Notes: generated by a model not told the origin, from the letters alone. Positions 24,443-34,402 are shown, numbered from the stretch's first letter. The stretch is DNA of 64,000 bases from Agarivorans albus (GCF_019670105.1 NZ_AP023032.1:4612001-4676000); one strand, 5' to 3'. Numbers and translations are program-made.

Positions 24443-25599
24443 GCATTAAACACACGTTCACAGTTTTTTTGGTCCTGAAAACTAAAGTATTCTTTTATTT
24501 TTAACAGATGATCATCTTGAGGAACAAACTGGTTAGCAAACACCATTCTAATTTTCTCTTCTAACTCTGCTGGCGTATCTGCCACATAACCTGGAAGGTC
24601 ACGTCGTATATCGATAAACGCTTTGTGTTTCCTAGCCCCAATAAACTTCTCATAATCAAACTGATAAGAAATAAACGGCTTATTCATATAAACAAAGTCA
24701 AAAAACACGCTTGAATAGTCAGTTATCAACAACTTACCCATCCTTAACAGCTCAGTCACAGAATACTGACCTTGCCTAAGAATATGAATCCGAGCAGAAG
24801 AGAATTGGTCTAAATACTTGGAACTTTGCTGAATGTTTTGATGAAGATAGATGGCAATATGGGCATCATTGTCTTCTAGGTACTGCTTAAAACTGTCACT
24901 TTGTAATAAAGCTTTGGTTTGCTTAAACAGTTGTGTTTCTTGAAAAGCATCGCCTAAATTCTGTTCATCATCTCTGAATGTTGGCATATAAACGATCAAA
25001 TTAGGCCATTTAGCCTCTGCGCTCAAATCAGTCATGCCATCAAAGCGAGGATAGCCAGCGATTACCACCTCGCTATCTTCATACCCGTATTCTTCAGTAA
25101 AAATAGCTTTATGCTTCGGTGATAAAGCCATAATTTGAGAGTTAAGCGGAAATACGCTCTTGTGATAAAACTGCTTGCCATTTTTTAGAAACCCAACCCC
25201 ATGATTGAGCATCACTCGCTTAGCTTTTAAGGTTTTTCGAGTCAGCTTTTTCAAGATGCCTAACTCATCAGGAATCATCCAAAGGCCATGAGTCGAGATA
25301 ATAGCCTCGGCATGATACATATAGAAATACTGCTTCCACGAGTCGAGTGCGAGCCACTCTTCATTCGATTGAAACTTGTTAATAGAAGGCGAATCATCTC
25401 GAATCACATAATAGGCTTCGATAGATGGCGCATTGCTTTTTATCCAACGAAATAACTCGTAACCATTTTCTTGAGCCTGAGTTTCTGTTTCACATAACAA
25501 CCAAATTTTCTTTTTGAAAAATGGTTTGGTAAAAAAGTACGCAATTCTCGCAGTTTCAGCTAACAAGGTAGCCGTTGAAACTTTAGCTAAATTAGCCAC
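24424..25599 (-). CDS. CDP-glycerol glycerophosphotransferase family protein (TagB/TagF-like)
   Basis: 391 residues matching the Glyphos_transf family. RVMLNHGVGFLKNG holds the N-terminal conserved His region. ALSPKHKAIFTEEYGY and VVIAGYPRFDGM follow, then the C-terminal LLITDYSSVFFDFVYM with the conserved D-Y-S-S. These enzymes add glycerol phosphate (or ribitol phosphate) from a CDP donor to a glycan at the cytoplasmic membrane face. With the TagD-like gene next door, the pair could decorate LPS or capsule with glycerol phosphate. There is no signal peptide; the N terminus may be membrane-associated. The acceptor is unknown. Confidence 0.85.
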   Translation of the reverse strand: MANLAKVSTATLLAETARIAYFFTKPFFKKKIWLLCETETQAQENGYELFRWIKSNAPSIEAYYVIRDDSPSINKFQSNEEWLALDSWKQYFYMYHAEAIISTHGLWMIPDELGILKKLTRKTLKAKRVMLNHGVGFLKNGKQFYHKSVFPLNSQIMALSPKHKAIFTEEYGYEDSEVVIAGYPRFDGMTDLSAEAKWPNLIVYMPTFRDDEQNLGDAFQETQLFKQTKALLQSDSFKQYLEDNDAHIAIYLHQNIQQSSKYLDQFSSARIHILRQGQYSVTELLRMGKLLITDYSSVFFDFVYMNKPFISYQFDYEKFIGARKHKAFIDIRRDLPGYVADTPAELEEKIRMVFANQFVPQDDHLLKIKEYFSFQDQKNCERVFNAINQRD

Positions 25600-25731
25600 A
25601 CATTATCCTATAGAATAACAATCGAGCGGTTCAAGTGAGGAAGTTTAGTTGCCCACCACATGAAAACTATAACAAACTAAAGACTAAACACTGACCTAAA
25701 GCTCAGCGTTTAGCCGTTCTAACATAGTAAA

Positions 25732-26280
25732 CTAAAAATTGTACGACAAACGCAGCTGCAACAAGTCATAGTCTCGAATATTGAACTCACCTTCTGGGTA
25801 ACCTAAGTTGTTGTCGGTATCATTTGAAGTCTCGCGATATTCAGCGCTGAGTGACCATGTGTCAGATAAGTCGTAGCGAATGTACCCACCTAATAACATG
25901 CCATAAGCTTTATTAAATCGGTTACTGTATGAACCACCCGCAAAAGCACCTATGTGGAATTGCTCATAAAATCGGTAGCGCGCATCAACGGCTTTAATAT
26001 ACCAATAAGAGTTCTGTGCTTCGAAGTCAGTAAGATCGCCGACAAAGCCACCACCAAATCCTAACTCAAATTTGTCTGAAAGAATACCGTGATACTCAAC
26101 AGCTAAGTCACCCGCAGTAAAGTTCTCGTAACCTCGGTGATCGCCAATTTTATGCACCCCTAAGCCAACATGTACGCTCGGTACAAACTGGGTATCTTTT
26201 ATCGACAAGGGCTTGGCATTAGCAGTGAATGTGGCGCTTAAGAGCACTGCGAGTACAATTTTATAAATGATATTGTGCAT
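25732..26280 (-). CDS. Small outer-membrane beta-barrel protein
   Basis: 182 residues. A Sec signal peptide (MHNIIYKIVLAVLLSATFTANA) is followed by alternating aromatic/hydrophobic strands (for example FELGFGGGFVGDL and AGGSYSNRF). The end, LLQLRLSYNF, has the C-terminal aromatic of an outer-membrane barrel. I choose the ATG at 26280, which has GGA 8 bases upstream and gives an ideal signal peptide. Its start lies inside the last codons of the Wzi-like gene (20-bp overlap), so the two are coupled. I do not recognise a specific family. A role in capsule or LPS export or surface structure is inferred from the neighbour. Confidence 0.75.
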   Translation of the reverse strand: MHNIIYKIVLAVLLSATFTANAKPLSIKDTQFVPSVHVGLGVHKIGDHRGYENFTAGDLAVEYHGILSDKFELGFGGGFVGDLTDFEAQNSYWYIKAVDARYRFYEQFHIGAFAGGSYSNRFNKAYGMLLGGYIRYDLSDTWSLSAEYRETSNDTDNNLGYPEGEFNIRDYDLLQLRLSYNF

Positions 26281-27679
26281 ACAATCGTCCATAAGAATCT
26301 TTAGAAGTATCACGTCCAGCTAAGAACCCAGCTGTTACATTTTGACCAAATAGCTTAAACCCATACATCATGTCTAACTCGTAACCAAGGCTATAGTCTG
26401 AATAGTGTTCTTCATTCTTGATAAAGCGAAGAGTAGAAAACAACTGCTCTTGGTTACTTAATGTATATTGATACTGAAAAGAAAAAGCATGTGCACCCGG
26501 AGCTTCATTTATATCTTTTCGGTTACCGCCCCCCCAATGCCCCATCACATTTCCATTATTGGTAAAGCCATTTCGATACATCCAGTGGTTATACCACTGA
26601 GATTGCCAGCTATTCCATTCTAGACGTAAAGATGACTGCTCGGTGAGCAAAGGTAAGTAAACCCCCGCGCCAAAAGTAATATTACCTAAACGATTATCTC
26701 GCCCAATAGCAATATCTTCGCCGCCATACTCGAAATAGATGCTCATTGGTTGGCCAACATCGACATTAAAACGACTGTGAATAGCCATCTGTTGGTTACC
26801 CCAAGCGTCTTCCCCGGCTTCATTATGCTGTACACAGGTCGGGCAAAAAAGCGCTTCTACTATATCGCCAAAAGACCGGTTCACACCATCACCGCCATAC
26901 TGAAAATTACGGCTAAAACCAATCTGCCACCAATCTACAGGCATCGCAGTAATTTGATAACTAATCAACTCAGGACGGTCTTTACGGCACTCCCCTTTTA
27001 CGTTGATACAATCGACTTCTTCTAACTTGCTGTAGAAGATTTCATATTGAAAACGCCAAGATGTTAGCGGTTTAGAGTTACTAAGAGTGATAGAAGGAGA
27101 TACTTGTGCATGTGTACTCATCAACATCGATGAGTCATTAAAAGGGGAATACCAATGCTCACGCATCCCTACATCTAGTTGCATCCAATCGAAACCTAAA
27201 GCAACAAATGTTTCAGTGGGGTTGAGCTGATTAGCTTGGGTGTAATGAGCGCCTAAGGACAATGCGGCCCAATCAGTTGCTCTCCAGTGCCCTCTAAAGC
27301 TACCTTGAATATTGTCCTCAACTTTTTGCCCTCGTGCATTGGCGATACTCTGTTCACCATTACCTACAGATAACTCTAAGTTTGCATCGGTTAAAGCAAG
27401 GTTTTGCTCATAACGCTTTAAATAGCTATCAATACGCTTATACAGTGCAGGATAAACCTCAGTAATCATCTCCGCATAATGCCTAACTTGAGTAACTGGG
27501 TAAGGGCGCTTCATACCTGGTGCTGATGTGATAGTGATTAGTTTTTCTATATCAGATTCTATAATCCGATTTTGATTTAGCGGTAGGTACAGGGATACTT
27601 GCGCTACCCCGCCAAAACTAATTAAAGCAAGGCATCCCGCCAGAATATAGCGCCTTAAGTGACTAACTTTTGAAAACAA
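26261..27679 (-). CDS. Capsule assembly Wzi-family outer-membrane protein
   Basis: 472 residues. A signal peptide (SHLRRYILAGCLALISFGGVA) is followed by a short helical region and a long barrel-like sequence rich in aromatic strands, as in the Wzi family. A conserved-looking part is WGGGNRKDINEAPGAHAF. Wzi holds capsular polysaccharide at the outer membrane surface in E. coli; relatives also sit in LPS and exopolysaccharide loci. The start is a TTG at 27679: AAGGA lies 8 bases before it and no ATG occurs in the next 50 codons. No wza/wzb/wzc genes are nearby. Confidence 0.82.
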   Translation of the reverse strand: MFSKVSHLRRYILAGCLALISFGGVAQVSLYLPLNQNRIIESDIEKLITITSAPGMKRPYPVTQVRHYAEMITEVYPALYKRIDSYLKRYEQNLALTDANLELSVGNGEQSIANARGQKVEDNIQGSFRGHWRATDWAALSLGAHYTQANQLNPTETFVALGFDWMQLDVGMREHWYSPFNDSSMLMSTHAQVSPSITLSNSKPLTSWRFQYEIFYSKLEEVDCINVKGECRKDRPELISYQITAMPVDWWQIGFSRNFQYGGDGVNRSFGDIVEALFCPTCVQHNEAGEDAWGNQQMAIHSRFNVDVGQPMSIYFEYGGEDIAIGRDNRLGNITFGAGVYLPLLTEQSSLRLEWNSWQSQWYNHWMYRNGFTNNGNVMGHWGGGNRKDINEAPGAHAFSFQYQYTLSNQEQLFSTLRFIKNEEHYSDYSLGYELDMMYGFKLFGQNVTAGFLAGRDTSKDSYGRLYAQYHL

Positions 27680-27867
27680 AGGGAAATTCCTTTTTACAAC
27701 CTATATGTGGAGTGCGCTTCAAAACAACAACAGCAACACCGTATATTTACCTAAGCTAATGCCTGAACCACCTTAGCAAAGAGTACAACAAACTGTCGAT
27801 ATCATATTTGTCACTTACCTCTAAGGAACAGTTCAGTTAGTTGTCACTTTTGTAAACATTTAGGCAT

Positions 27868-28899
27868 TTAGCTCCAATCCAAAATAACTTTGCCACTTTG
27901 TCCTGAGCGCATCGCATCAAAGCCTTGCTGAAAATCGTCAACACTATAATGATGGGTAATTATTGGGCTTAAATCGAGGCCAGATTGTACCAAAGATGCC
28001 ATTTTATACCATGTTTCAAACATTTCTCGGCCATAGATTCCTTTAATCACCAAGCCTTTAAAAATTACTTGGCTCCAATCAATGCCCATATCGCTAGGGG
28101 GAATACCCAACATTGCGACCTTACCGCCATGATTCATCAGCTCTAACATAGAACTAAAAGCGCTGGGCACACCGGACATTTCTAGGCCTACATCAAAGCC
28201 TTCGGTCATGTTGAGTTCGTTCATGGTATCTTTCAACGATTGCTTGGCAACATTAACTACCCGAGTTGCTCCCATTTTTTGAGCTAGGTCCAAGCGGTAG
28301 TCATTTACATCAGTTACCACAACATGGCGCGCACCAACGTGCTTACAAATTGCCGCCGCCATCACCCCAATGGGGCCAGCACCGGTAATCAAAACATCTT
28401 CACCCACTAAATCAAACGACAAGGCACTGTGCACTGCGTTACCAAACGGGTCGAAAATAGCAGCTAAGTCGTCACTAATCTCGTCGGGTAGTTTAAAAGC
28501 GTTAACAGCAGGAATAACCAAGTATTCTGAAAAGCAGCCAGTACGATTTACGCCAACTCCAACAGTATTGCGGCACAAATGAGTACGCCCGCCCCGGCAG
28601 TTGCGACAATGGCCACAGGTGATGTGCCCTTCGCCAGAAACTCTATCACCCACCGAAAAGCCACGTACTTCTTGGCCAATATCGACAACTTCTCCAGCAT
28701 ATTCATGGCCTATCACCATTGGCACTGGAATAGTCTTTTGTGACCACTCATCCCAGTTATAAATATGCACATCGGTACCGCAAATAGCGGTTTTGTTTAT
28801 CTTGATGAGTAGGTCGTTGTGACCGAGTTCAGGCATCTCAACCTGGGTAATCCAAATTCCAGGCTCTGTTTTTAACTTTGCTAAGGCTTTAATGCTCAT
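27868..28899 (-). CDS. tdh: L-threonine 3-dehydrogenase
   Basis: 343 residues. It oxidises L-threonine to 2-amino-3-ketobutyrate with NAD+. It is a zinc medium-chain dehydrogenase with catalytic Cys38 in [25 protein letters not shown], the structural-zinc cysteines in [14 protein letters not shown], and the NAD site [12 protein letters not shown]. Length and motifs match E. coli Tdh. The start overlaps the kbl stop (ATGA), so the two enzymes of the threonine-to-glycine pathway are coupled and the unstable intermediate can be passed on. Confidence 0.97.
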   Translation of the reverse strand: MSIKALAKLKTEPGIWITQVEMPELGHNDLLIKINKTAICGTDVHIYNWDEWSQKTIPVPMVIGHEYAGEVVDIGQEVRGFSVGDRVSGEGHITCGHCRNCRGGRTHLCRNTVGVGVNRTGCFSEYLVIPAVNAFKLPDEISDDLAAIFDPFGNAVHSALSFDLVGEDVLITGAGPIGVMAAAICKHVGARHVVVTDVNDYRLDLAQKMGATRVVNVAKQSLKDTMNELNMTEGFDVGLEMSGVPSAFSSMLELMNHGGKVAMLGIPPSDMGIDWSQVIFKGLVIKGIYGREMFETWYKMASLVQSGLDLSPIITHHYSVDDFQQGFDAMRSGQSGKVILDWS

Positions 28900-30089
28900 T
28901 CAATCACCCCCAACTCTTTACCTACTTCTGTAAAGGCTGAAACGGCATTTTCTAGCTGCTCACGTGTATGCGCGGCCGAAATTTGCGTACGGATCCTTGC
29001 TTGGCCTTTAGGTACTACAGGGAAGGAAAAGCCAATCACGTAAATGCCGCGTTCAAGTAATTTGTCGGCAAAGGTGCTTGCCAGTTTAGCGTCACCTAAC
29101 ATCACAGGAATAATGGCATGATCTGCGCCAGCTAAAGTAAAGCCCGCTTGGCTCATCTCAGTTCTGAAGTATTCGACGTTATCCCACAGGTGTTTACGCA
29201 GAGCATCTCCTTCAGCGAGTAATTCCAATACTTTAAGAGACGCACTAACAATGGCCGGCGCCAGCGAGTTAGAAAAGAGGTAAGGACGCGAACGTTGACG
29301 CAACCAATCAATCACTTCTTTTTTGGCTGAAGTAAAACCACCAGAAGCGCCGCCCATGGCTTTACCTAAGGTGCCGGTAATAATGTCTACTCGCTCCATC
29401 ACTTGATGATACTCGTGAGTGCCACGGCCATGTTCACCTACAAAGCCAACGGCGTGAGAATCATCAACCATCACCATGGCATCATACTTATCAGCTAAAT
29501 CACAAATTCCTGGCAAGTTGGCAATCACGCCGTCCATCGAGAACACGCCATCGGTGGCAATCAGCTTAAAACGCACTCCCGCTTCATCGGCGGCTTTTAA
29601 GCATTGCTCCAGCTCTGCTAAGTCGTTATTGGCATAACGAAAACGCTTTGCTTTGCACAAACGAACACCATCAATAATCGAAGCATGGTTTAGTGCATCA
29701 GAGATAATCGCATCCTCTGGACCCAATAAGGTTTCAAAAAGCCCAGCGTTGGCATCAAAGCAAGAAGAATACAAAATCGTATCTTCCATACCCAGAAACT
29801 CACTCAAGCCTTGCTCTAAGCGTTTGTGAATATCTTGAGTACCACAAATAAAACGCACCGAAGCAGCACCAAAGCCGTGGCTATCTAAACCCGATTTGGC
29901 TGCCTCAATAAGAGCAGGAGAATTGGCTAACCCCAAGTAATTGTTAGCACAAAAGTTAACAACTTGGCCTTGTTCTACAGCGATAGCGGCTTGCTGCTGC
30001 GAGTTAATTACTCGCTCATGCTTATATAAACCGTCATCTTTTACTTGTTGTAAGAGCTGAGAAATGTGTGCTGAGAAAGCGGCTGTCAT
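28896..30089 (-). CDS. kbl: 2-amino-3-ketobutyrate CoA ligase (glycine C-acetyltransferase)
   Basis: 397 residues. A PLP enzyme that splits 2-amino-3-ketobutyrate with CoA into glycine and acetyl-CoA. Motifs include [15 protein letters not shown] near the N terminus, [34 protein letters not shown], and the PLP-lysine region [15 protein letters not shown]. It is the first gene of the kbl-tdh operon. A TetR gene lies 82 bp upstream on the same strand and is the likely local regulator. AGGG precedes the ATG. Confidence 0.97.
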   Translation of the reverse strand: MTAAFSAHISQLLQQVKDDGLYKHERVINSQQQAAIAVEQGQVVNFCANNYLGLANSPALIEAAKSGLDSHGFGAASVRFICGTQDIHKRLEQGLSEFLGMEDTILYSSCFDANAGLFETLLGPEDAIISDALNHASIIDGVRLCKAKRFRYANNDLAELEQCLKAADEAGVRFKLIATDGVFSMDGVIANLPGICDLADKYDAMVMVDDSHAVGFVGEHGRGTHEYHQVMERVDIITGTLGKAMGGASGGFTSAKKEVIDWLRQRSRPYLFSNSLAPAIVSASLKVLELLAEGDALRKHLWDNVEYFRTEMSQAGFTLAGADHAIIPVMLGDAKLASTFADKLLERGIYVIGFSFPVVPKGQARIRTQISAAHTREQLENAVSAFTEVGKELGVIE

Positions 30090-30171
30090 GGCAAACCCTA
30101 TTTAAATCCAGAATAATAGCTGAATTATAGTGTTTTATTTGGCAAATACAGCCTTAAATCTAAATTAAAAA

Positions 30172-30816
30172 CTATTCACTGCGTTCAGCACATTTTACGT
30201 AATGTTGATGCAAATCTTGATAGATGTTTTGAGACTCATCAGTAAAGTATGGACGCAAGGTAAACAAGATTTTAAGCACCCCTTGATACAAGCGAGGTTT
30301 GGTGATTTCGCCACCTTTTAGTTGAGCACTTTGGTAGCCAATCCAAGCACCAATAATAAACTTAACACTGTCGGCTAACTCAGCCATTGTTGCATCATCA
30401 CCACTTAAAAAGCGACTCTCGCGTAACTGAAAGAGAATATCTCGGCTCCAATTAGCCAGTTCTAGCTGCAAGGCTTGGTATTTCTGTTCTAGTTCAGCAT
30501 CTCGCGCCAACAGTTCTAACAAGTTGGCGTACATAAAACGAAATCGCCACATTAGCTCAAAGCTGGCATCCAAGTACTGCGTTAAGTGTTCTAGGCTTAA
30601 ACGTTGGTCAGCATGAGGACGAAAGCTGCTTTCTAACTGAGCCACGTATAAATCGAAAATGCTGCGGATAATTTCTTGTTTGTTACTGAAATGGTAATAA
30701 AGATTCCCAGGACTAATGCCCAGCTCGGCGGCGATATGATTTGTAGTGATTTGTCTTTCGCCGCGCTCGTTGAAGAGTTTGAGAGAAGTATGAATTATTT
30801 TGTCTTTAGTTTTCAT
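30172..30816 (-). CDS. TetR/AcrR-family regulator
   Basis: 214 residues. The N-terminal TetR helix-turn-helix is seen in RQITTNHIAAELGISPGNLY and YHFSNKQEIIRSIFD (about residues 20-55). A helical ligand-binding domain fills the rest. It lies upstream of and in line with kbl-tdh, an arrangement I recall from related marine genera, so control of threonine degradation is likely but unproven. It is divergent from hldD across about 150 bp. Its ribosome site is weak. Confidence 0.87.
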   Translation of the reverse strand: MKTKDKIIHTSLKLFNERGERQITTNHIAAELGISPGNLYYHFSNKQEIIRSIFDLYVAQLESSFRPHADQRLSLEHLTQYLDASFELMWRFRFMYANLLELLARDAELEQKYQALQLELANWSRDILFQLRESRFLSGDDATMAELADSVKFIIGAWIGYQSAQLKGGEITKPRLYQGVLKILFTLRPYFTDESQNIYQDLHQHYVKCAERSE

Positions 30817-30907
30817 TTGGCTAAAAAGTTCTCAATGATATTACGTTGATACCTGCAAACGCTGCCAAAATCCAGTTTTTATTAACTAGATTCAACTGGA
30901 AGCACAA

Positions 30908-30936
30908 TTGCTATTCACCTCGCCACAGCATAAAAT
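30908..30936 (+). promoter_or_regulatory. Candidate sigma-70 promoter of hldD
   Basis: TTGCTA (30908-30913), a 17-base spacer and TAAAAT (30931-30936) lie about 35 bases before the hldD start. The match is 4/6 and 5/6 to consensus with ideal spacing. Confidence 0.5.
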
Positions 30937-30972
30937 CCTTAGATTAACGGCAATTTTTGGAATGGCAGTATT

Positions 30973-31929
30973 ATGATTATCGTAACAGGTGGCGCGGGCT
31001 TTATTGGCGCAAACATTGTAAAAAGTCTCAACGAACAAGGCCATAATGACATCATTGTGGTTGATGACCTCAAAGACGGTACCAAATTCGTCAATTTGGT
31101 TGATCTAGAAATCGCTGATTACCTTGATAAAGACGACTTCATAGCCCGTATTGTTTCTGGCGAAGATATTGGCGCTGAATACGGCCAAAAAATTGAAGCC
31201 ATTTTCCATGAAGGCGCTTGCTCTGCCACCACTGAGTGGGACGGCAAGTACATGATGGAAAACAACTACGAGTACTCGAAAGAGCTATTGCATTACTGCT
31301 TAGACCGTCGCATTCCGTTTTTATATGCCTCATCTGCCGCTACTTATGGTGACACAGAGATCTTCAAAGAAGAGAAGCAATACGAAGGCCCACTTAATGT
31401 ATACGGTTATTCAAAGCTGCAGTTTGATAATTACGTGCGCCGTTTGTTACCCGAAATTGACTCTCAAGTTGTGGGCTTTCGCTATTTCAACGTATATGGT
31501 CCTCGCGAGCAACACAAAGGCAGCATGGCCAGTGTAGCTTTCCACTTAAATAACCAAGTAAATGACGGGCAAAACCCTAAATTATTTGAAGGTTATGACG
31601 GCTATGGCAATGGCGGACAAAGTCGTGATTTTGTTTACGTTGGCGACGTGGTAAAAGTAAACCTATGGTTCTGGAAAAACCCGGACCAAAGCGGTATTTT
31701 CAACCTAGGTACAGGCCAAGCAGAACCTTTCCGTGCGGTGGCTGAAGCGGTAATAAACTATCACCAAAAAGGTGAAATTGAGTACATACCATTCCCTGAT
31801 CACCTAAAAGGTCGTTATCAAAGTTTTACCCAAGCAAATATCGACAAGCTGCGCGCAGCCGGTTACGCAGAACCATTTAAAGATGTTGCTCAAGGGGTCG
31901 CTGAATACATGGCCTGGCTAAACAAGTAA
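30973..31929 (+). CDS. hldD: ADP-L-glycero-D-manno-heptose-6-epimerase
   Basis: 318 residues. It converts ADP-D-glycero- to ADP-L-glycero-manno-heptose, the donor for LPS inner-core heptoses. It is an extended short-chain dehydrogenase: NADP fold [17 protein letters not shown], the characteristic [14 protein letters not shown], the Ser in YASSAATYG, and the catalytic [13 protein letters not shown] (Tyr-x3-Lys). Length matches RfaD. It stands at the head of a plus-strand LPS run with waaF next, although an intrinsic terminator lies between them. Confidence 0.97.
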   Translation: MIIVTGGAGFIGANIVKSLNEQGHNDIIVVDDLKDGTKFVNLVDLEIADYLDKDDFIARIVSGEDIGAEYGQKIEAIFHEGACSATTEWDGKYMMENNYEYSKELLHYCLDRRIPFLYASSAATYGDTEIFKEEKQYEGPLNVYGYSKLQFDNYVRRLLPEIDSQVVGFRYFNVYGPREQHKGSMASVAFHLNNQVNDGQNPKLFEGYDGYGNGGQSRDFVYVGDVVKVNLWFWKNPDQSGIFNLGTGQAEPFRAVAEAVINYHQKGEIEYIPFPDHLKGRYQSFTQANIDKLRAAGYAEPFKDVAQGVAEYMAWLNK

Positions 31930-31941
31930 CAAAAAATACTC

Positions 31942-31963
31942 AAGGGGCGACAGGCCCCTTTTT
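31942..31963 (+). terminator. Intrinsic terminator after hldD
   Basis: A 7-bp stem, AAGGGGC / GCCCCTT, with a 5-base loop, followed by TTT (five T's in a row counting the stem end). It lies between hldD and waaF, 15 bp before the waaF start, so hldD can be terminated or attenuated before waaF. Confidence 0.75.
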
Positions 31964-31977
31964 AACATAGGTTATGA

Positions 31978-33009
31978 ATGAAAATTCTGGTGGTAGGCCC
32001 ATCTTGGGTAGGCGACATGGTGATGTCGCAAAGCTTGTACAAAACTCTTAAACAACTGCACCCAAAGGCGCAATTGGATGTACTAGCGCCAGATTGGTGC
32101 CGCCCCATGCTAGAGCGGATGCCCGAAGTAGACAATGCACTGCGCATGCCCTTAGGCCACGGTGATTTACAGCTTACCACCCGTTGGAAGTTAGCCCGAG
32201 AGCTAAAACAAAACCACTATGATTGGGCTATTACCCAACCCAATTCTTTAAAATCAGCATTAATCCCTTGGCTTGCCGGCATTAAGCAACGTACTGGTTG
32301 GAAAGGGGAGAGCCGCTACGGCCTGCTGAACGATTTGCGCAGCAACAAACACGACTTCCCATTAATGGTGGAGCGTTATGTTTCCTTGGCTCACCCTAAA
32401 GCGTCGATGCAATCAGCAGCTGATCTGCCAACTTATCTGCACCCTCAGCTACAAGCCAACCAAGCGAATCAGCAAGAGGCTTTGGCTCAGCTAGCGTTAG
32501 ACACACAGCATCCTATATTAGCCTTGTGCCCTGGCGCAGAATTTGGCCCAGCAAAGCGCTGGCCAGAGCAACATTACGCTCAAGTGGCAGCCCACTGGAT
32601 TAATGAACGCAAAGGTCAAGTATGGATTTTTGGCTCAGATAAAGATCAAACCGTGGGAGCGCAAATCATTAGCCACGTTCCACAAGAGTTGCAACCATAC
32701 TGCCACAACCTTGCAGGAAAAACTAAGTTAGCTGAAGCCATCGATTTAATGGCGCTAGCTACTTTGGCGGTAAGTAATGACTCAGGTTTAATGCACATCG
32801 CGGCAGCGCTAGAGTTACCGTTGATCGCCATTTATGGTTCGTCTTCACCAAAATACACACCACCACTAACCGAAAATGCCGCTATCTTGCATACTGATAT
32901 CGATTGTCGCCCGTGTTTTAAAAAGACTTGTCAGTTCGGCCACTTAAAATGCTTAACTGAGCTAGCACCAGAGCGCGCAATTTCGTCTATTGCTGATTTA
33001 TTGACTTAA
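31978..33009 (+). CDS. waaF: ADP-heptose:LPS heptosyltransferase II
   Basis: 343 residues of GT9, with the WaaF-specific start MKILVVGPSWVGDMVMSQSL. PGAEFGPAKRWP (about residues 181-192) forms the donor site, and AVSNDSGLMHIAAAL is the canonical S-G-x-x-H loop. The Cys-rich C-terminal part (CRPCFKKTCQFGHLKC) is typical of WaaF. It adds the second L,D-heptose to the LPS inner core at the cytoplasmic face. The start lies 15 bp after the hldD terminator. Confidence 0.95.
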   Translation: MKILVVGPSWVGDMVMSQSLYKTLKQLHPKAQLDVLAPDWCRPMLERMPEVDNALRMPLGHGDLQLTTRWKLARELKQNHYDWAITQPNSLKSALIPWLAGIKQRTGWKGESRYGLLNDLRSNKHDFPLMVERYVSLAHPKASMQSAADLPTYLHPQLQANQANQQEALAQLALDTQHPILALCPGAEFGPAKRWPEQHYAQVAAHWINERKGQVWIFGSDKDQTVGAQIISHVPQELQPYCHNLAGKTKLAEAIDLMALATLAVSNDSGLMHIAAALELPLIAIYGSSSPKYTPPLTENAAILHTDIDCRPCFKKTCQFGHLKCLTELAPERAISSIADLLT

Positions 33010-33045
33010 CTACACTTACTTTATTTAACGTTGTCGAGACTCCCT

Positions 33046-33978
33046 ATGAGCACAAAGCCTCCGGTTATATCAATAGTTTGTCCCTGCTTTAACGAGCAAG
33101 ATACAGTGGGTTTATTCATCGATACCATGCTGCCAGAACTTGAAAAAACCGAGCTTAGTTTCGAAATTATTTTTATAAACGACGGTAGCCTTGATAACAC
33201 CTTAGCCGCACTCAAAGATTTGCAAAAACAATATGCTGGAATAAGAGTCATTAATCTTGCCCGCAATTTTGGTAAGGAAGCAGCACTTACTGCAGGGATA
33301 GATTTATCTAAAGGCCAAGTGATTGTTCCCATTGATGTTGATCTACAAGATCCACCCGAGCTTATTCATGACTTCATTCGGGAGTGGAACAATGGTTACG
33401 ATGTTGTTGTAGCTAAACGTGTTGATAGAACCAGTGACAGTTTCGCCAAGAAGCTCAGTGCTGAATTGTTCTACAAATTTCACAATAAAATATCTCATGT
33501 GAAAATTCCGGAAAATGTCGGTGATTACCGGCTAATGACTCGCAGAGTTGTGTCTGCCATTCAACAAATGCCCGAAAACCAACGTTTTATGAAGGGTATG
33601 TTTTCATGGGTTGGTTTTAAAACGAAAACTGTAGAATATAAGCGAGACCCTCGAATCGCGGGTGAAACCAGTTTTAATGGCTGGAAGCTGTGGAACTTCG
33701 CCCTAGAAGGCATTACTAGCTTTAGCACTGCTCCGTTGCGAATCTGGTTATACATTGGCTTAGCTATTTCTACCTTAGCGTTTATTTATGGCAGCGCTAT
33801 TGTCATTAAGACACTACTATTTGGTATCGATGCCCCTGGTTACGCATCGTTAATAACAATAATGCTATTTTTAGGTGGGGTACAACTAATCGGTTTAGGT
33901 GTGTTAGGCGAGTATATTGGCCGTTTATTTATGGAGTCAAAACGCCGACCTATCTACATTGTCGAAGAAGACAACTAA
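33046..33978 (+). CDS. GT2 polyprenyl-phosphate glycosyltransferase (GtrB/DPM1-like)
   Basis: 310 residues. A cytoplasmic GT2 domain has ISIVCPCFNEQDT, the DxD-like region VDLQDPPELI, the RNFGKEAALTAGID segment of the GtrB/ArnC/DPM group and MKGMFSWVGFKT. Two C-terminal TM segments follow (about 225-245 and 260-285). Such enzymes load a sugar onto undecaprenyl phosphate. The ATG at 33046 is chosen; a TTG at 33031 would only add five residues. The next gene (GtrA-like flippase) starts 2 bp later, then a membrane transferase. Together they form a Gtr-type LPS modification cassette. Confidence 0.9.
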   Translation: MSTKPPVISIVCPCFNEQDTVGLFIDTMLPELEKTELSFEIIFINDGSLDNTLAALKDLQKQYAGIRVINLARNFGKEAALTAGIDLSKGQVIVPIDVDLQDPPELIHDFIREWNNGYDVVVAKRVDRTSDSFAKKLSAELFYKFHNKISHVKIPENVGDYRLMTRRVVSAIQQMPENQRFMKGMFSWVGFKTKTVEYKRDPRIAGETSFNGWKLWNFALEGITSFSTAPLRIWLYIGLAISTLAFIYGSAIVIKTLLFGIDAPGYASLITIMLFLGGVQLIGLGVLGEYIGRLFMESKRRPIYIVEEDN

Positions 33979-33980
33979 AC

Positions 33981-34382
33981 ATGGCTCACTTAATAGCTAA
34001 GCTATTTAGTCTTCGCATCGCGCGATATGGTCTTACTGGGGTTATTGCTACAACGATTCACTTTGTTTTGGCTTTGGCGGTTTTACAGCACTGGCCGCAA
34101 GCTTTTGCTTTGGCTAACTTTGTTGGTTTTAGCTTAGCATTTGTTTTCTCCTACCTATTACAAACTTGTTGGGTATTTCAAAACCAGCCTTCATTAAACA
34201 ATGCCTTGCGCTTTTTTGTGGTGCAGACTTCAGCCTTGTGCTTATCTATCTTATTATCATCTTTACTTAACGATTTTTCGAATATCATTAAAGTTGCGGT
34301 AGTGATTGTTTTACTACCTCTTGTTACCTTTGTTATCCATCGCTGCTGGACATACTCCCAAGCAGAAATCCATAAACCTTAA
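33981..34382 (+). CDS. GtrA-like flippase
   Basis: 133 residues with four TM segments. It has the GtrA family signature: the start RIARYGLTGVIATTIHF, then GFSLAFVFSYLLQTCWVF (about residues 51-68), with a late aromatic segment around HRCWTYS. GtrA-type proteins are thought to flip undecaprenyl-phosphate-linked sugar to the periplasm. It sits immediately after the GtrB-like gene, as in serotype-conversion cassettes. Confidence 0.88.
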   Translation: MAHLIAKLFSLRIARYGLTGVIATTIHFVLALAVLQHWPQAFALANFVGFSLAFVFSYLLQTCWVFQNQPSLNNALRFFVVQTSALCLSILLSSLLNDFSNIIKVAVVIVLLPLVTFVIHRCWTYSQAEIHKP

Positions 34383-34402
34383 CTAACCTACAGAGCTCAA
34401 TT

